From Brachybacterium alimentarium (GTDB lineage: Bacteria > Actinomycetota > Actinomycetes > Actinomycetales > Dermabacteraceae), in contig NZ_NRGS01000017.1 in assembly GCF_002332425.1 (NCBI RefSeq), positions 1 through 64,000 on the forward strand: a stretch of DNA of 64,000 nt, written 5' to 3'. The translations under genes and the position numbers were made by a program. Under the pieces are notes generated by a model, which did not search any database, was not told the origin of the DNA, and worked only from the letters and a program-made list of their open reading frames with translations. Position 1 is the stretch's first letter; the number at the start of each line of letters is the position of its first letter. Below, in pieces: positions 63,340 to 64,000 of this stretch.

Positions 63340-64000
63340 TCAGGCGACCTCGGCGTCCTCGAACGTGGCGGTGTCGACGACGGCGCGGAAGAACACCTCG
63401 CCGGCGACCACCCGGTCGTAGGTGGCGTCGGCCTCGTCGATCCCGATCGTCTCGATCTGGGCGGCGATGCTGTGCTCGGCGCAGAAGTCGAGCATCTCCT
63501 GGGTCTCGGCGATGCCGCCGATGTTGGAACCGGCGAGCACCTTGCCGCCGCCGATCAGGGAGCCGAAGCCGAGGGACTGGGCCTCGGGCGGAAGGCCGAC
63601 CACAGCCATCACGCCGCGCGGCTTCAGCAGGCCCAGGTACTTGTCGACCGGGATGTCGGCGCTGATCGTGTTGAGGATCAGGTCGAACTCCCCGCGGTGA
63701 TCGGCGTAGAAGCCGTCCTCCGTGGTGGCGAGCATCTGCCTCGCCCCCAGATCGATGGCGAGCTGCTCCTTCTTGCGTGAACGCGAGAGCACGGTGACGT
63801 CGGCGCCCATGGCGGCGGCGATCTGCACACCCATGTGGCCGAGGCCGCCCAGGCCCAGCACGGCGACCTTCTTGGGGGCGCCGTCCTTGGTCTCCGCGGC
63901 GCCCCAACGGGCGAGCGGCGAGTAGGTGGTGATGCCCGCGCACAGCAGCGGTGCGGCGAGGTCGAAGTCGAGGCCGTCCGGGATGCGGCACACGAAGCGC
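63340..64000 (-). CDS. zinc-type NAD(P)-dependent alcohol dehydrogenase, C-terminal part (5' end outside window)
   Basis: The visible ~219 residues are the cofactor domain and C-terminus of a medium-chain dehydrogenase of the cinnamyl-alcohol/YahK group. LAAPLLCAGITTYSPLARW is the domain hinge with the third catalytic-type Cys, VAVLGLGGLGHMGVQIAAAMGADVTVLSRS the Rossmann motif, and GSNIGGIAETQEMLDFCAEHSI the family C-terminal signature. The N-terminal zinc domain lies beyond the right edge; the frame stays open there. Ser in VLSRSRKK favours NADPH. Likely role: aldehyde reduction. Confidence 0.88.
   Translation of the reverse strand, partial: RFVCRIPDGLDFDLAAPLLCAGITTYSPLARWGAAETKDGAPKKVAVLGLGGLGHMGVQIAAAMGADVTVLSRSRKKEQLAIDLGARQMLATTEDGFYADHRGEFDLILNTISADIPVDKYLGLLKPRGVMAVVGLPPEAQSLGFGSLIGGGKVLAGSNIGGIAETQEMLDFCAEHSIAAQIETIGIDEADATYDRVVAGEVFFRAVVDTATFEDAEVA

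Overview
The window is a 64 kb stretch of very GC-rich, densely packed chromosome from an actinobacterium. Gene content and order (rplU-rpmA-obgE-proB-proA-nadD-rsfS; recG-rsmD-coaD-DUF177-rnc-mutM; cydABDC; Rne/Rng with long disordered arms; frequent 4-nt ATGA/GTGA overlaps; GTG starts) fit Micrococcales, possibly a Dermabacteraceae/Brachybacterium-type organism. The genus is inference. I see no prophage, IS element, CRISPR array or rRNA.

Layout. 1-6.5 kb: a GMC oxidoreductase cut by the left edge, a DHA2 drug exporter, RecQ and a membrane-anchored secreted protein. 6.6-11 kb (minus): an ECF sigma factor with its YCII/DGPF partner, a metallophosphoesterase and a DUF418 membrane protein. 11.1-16.6 kb (minus): a dipeptide/oligopeptide ABC operon (binding lipoprotein, two permeases, fused double ATPase), divergent from an SMP-30 lactonase. 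17.8-24 kb: a toroid-fold protein, DoxX, an NYN RNase-like protein, a DUF222/HNH protein behind a 610 bp spacer holding DnaA-box-like motifs, a cupin and a LysR regulator. 24-28.2 kb (plus): a YeiH exporter and a molybdate cluster (HTH-TOBE regulator, modA, modB, modC). 28.2-35.5 kb: CDF transporter, HhH-GPD glycosylase, alpha/beta hydrolase divergent from MarR across twin operators, acyltransferase 3, nitronate monooxygenase, XRE regulator, aldo/keto reductase. 35.6-46.4 kb (minus): tRNA-Ala(GGC), then a housekeeping block running back to rplU and the RNase E/G gene. 46.8-54.1 kb (plus): cytochrome bd oxidase, its CydDC exporter and a GAF histidine kinase, one operon. 54.3-61.7 kb (minus): recG to mutM, ending in a LuxR-type response regulator that converges on the kinase. 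62-64 kb: rpmB, peptidase E, and an alcohol dehydrogenase cut by the right edge.

Two patterns stand out. First, the kinase closing the cyd operon and the response regulator closing the DNA-repair operon face each other tail to tail, separated only by an array of 15-bp and 9-bp tandem repeats; they look like a two-component pair split over two operons, perhaps tied to respiration (inference). Second, short tandem repeats (units of 5, 9, 10, 15, 16 and 31 bp) recur just past stop codons at seven or more places, in two cases duplicating the stop codon context, and a related 9-bp expansion lies inside the sigma-factor gene where a conserved family motif is missing. These repeats suggest an unusual, possibly variable class of 3'-flank sequence in this genome.
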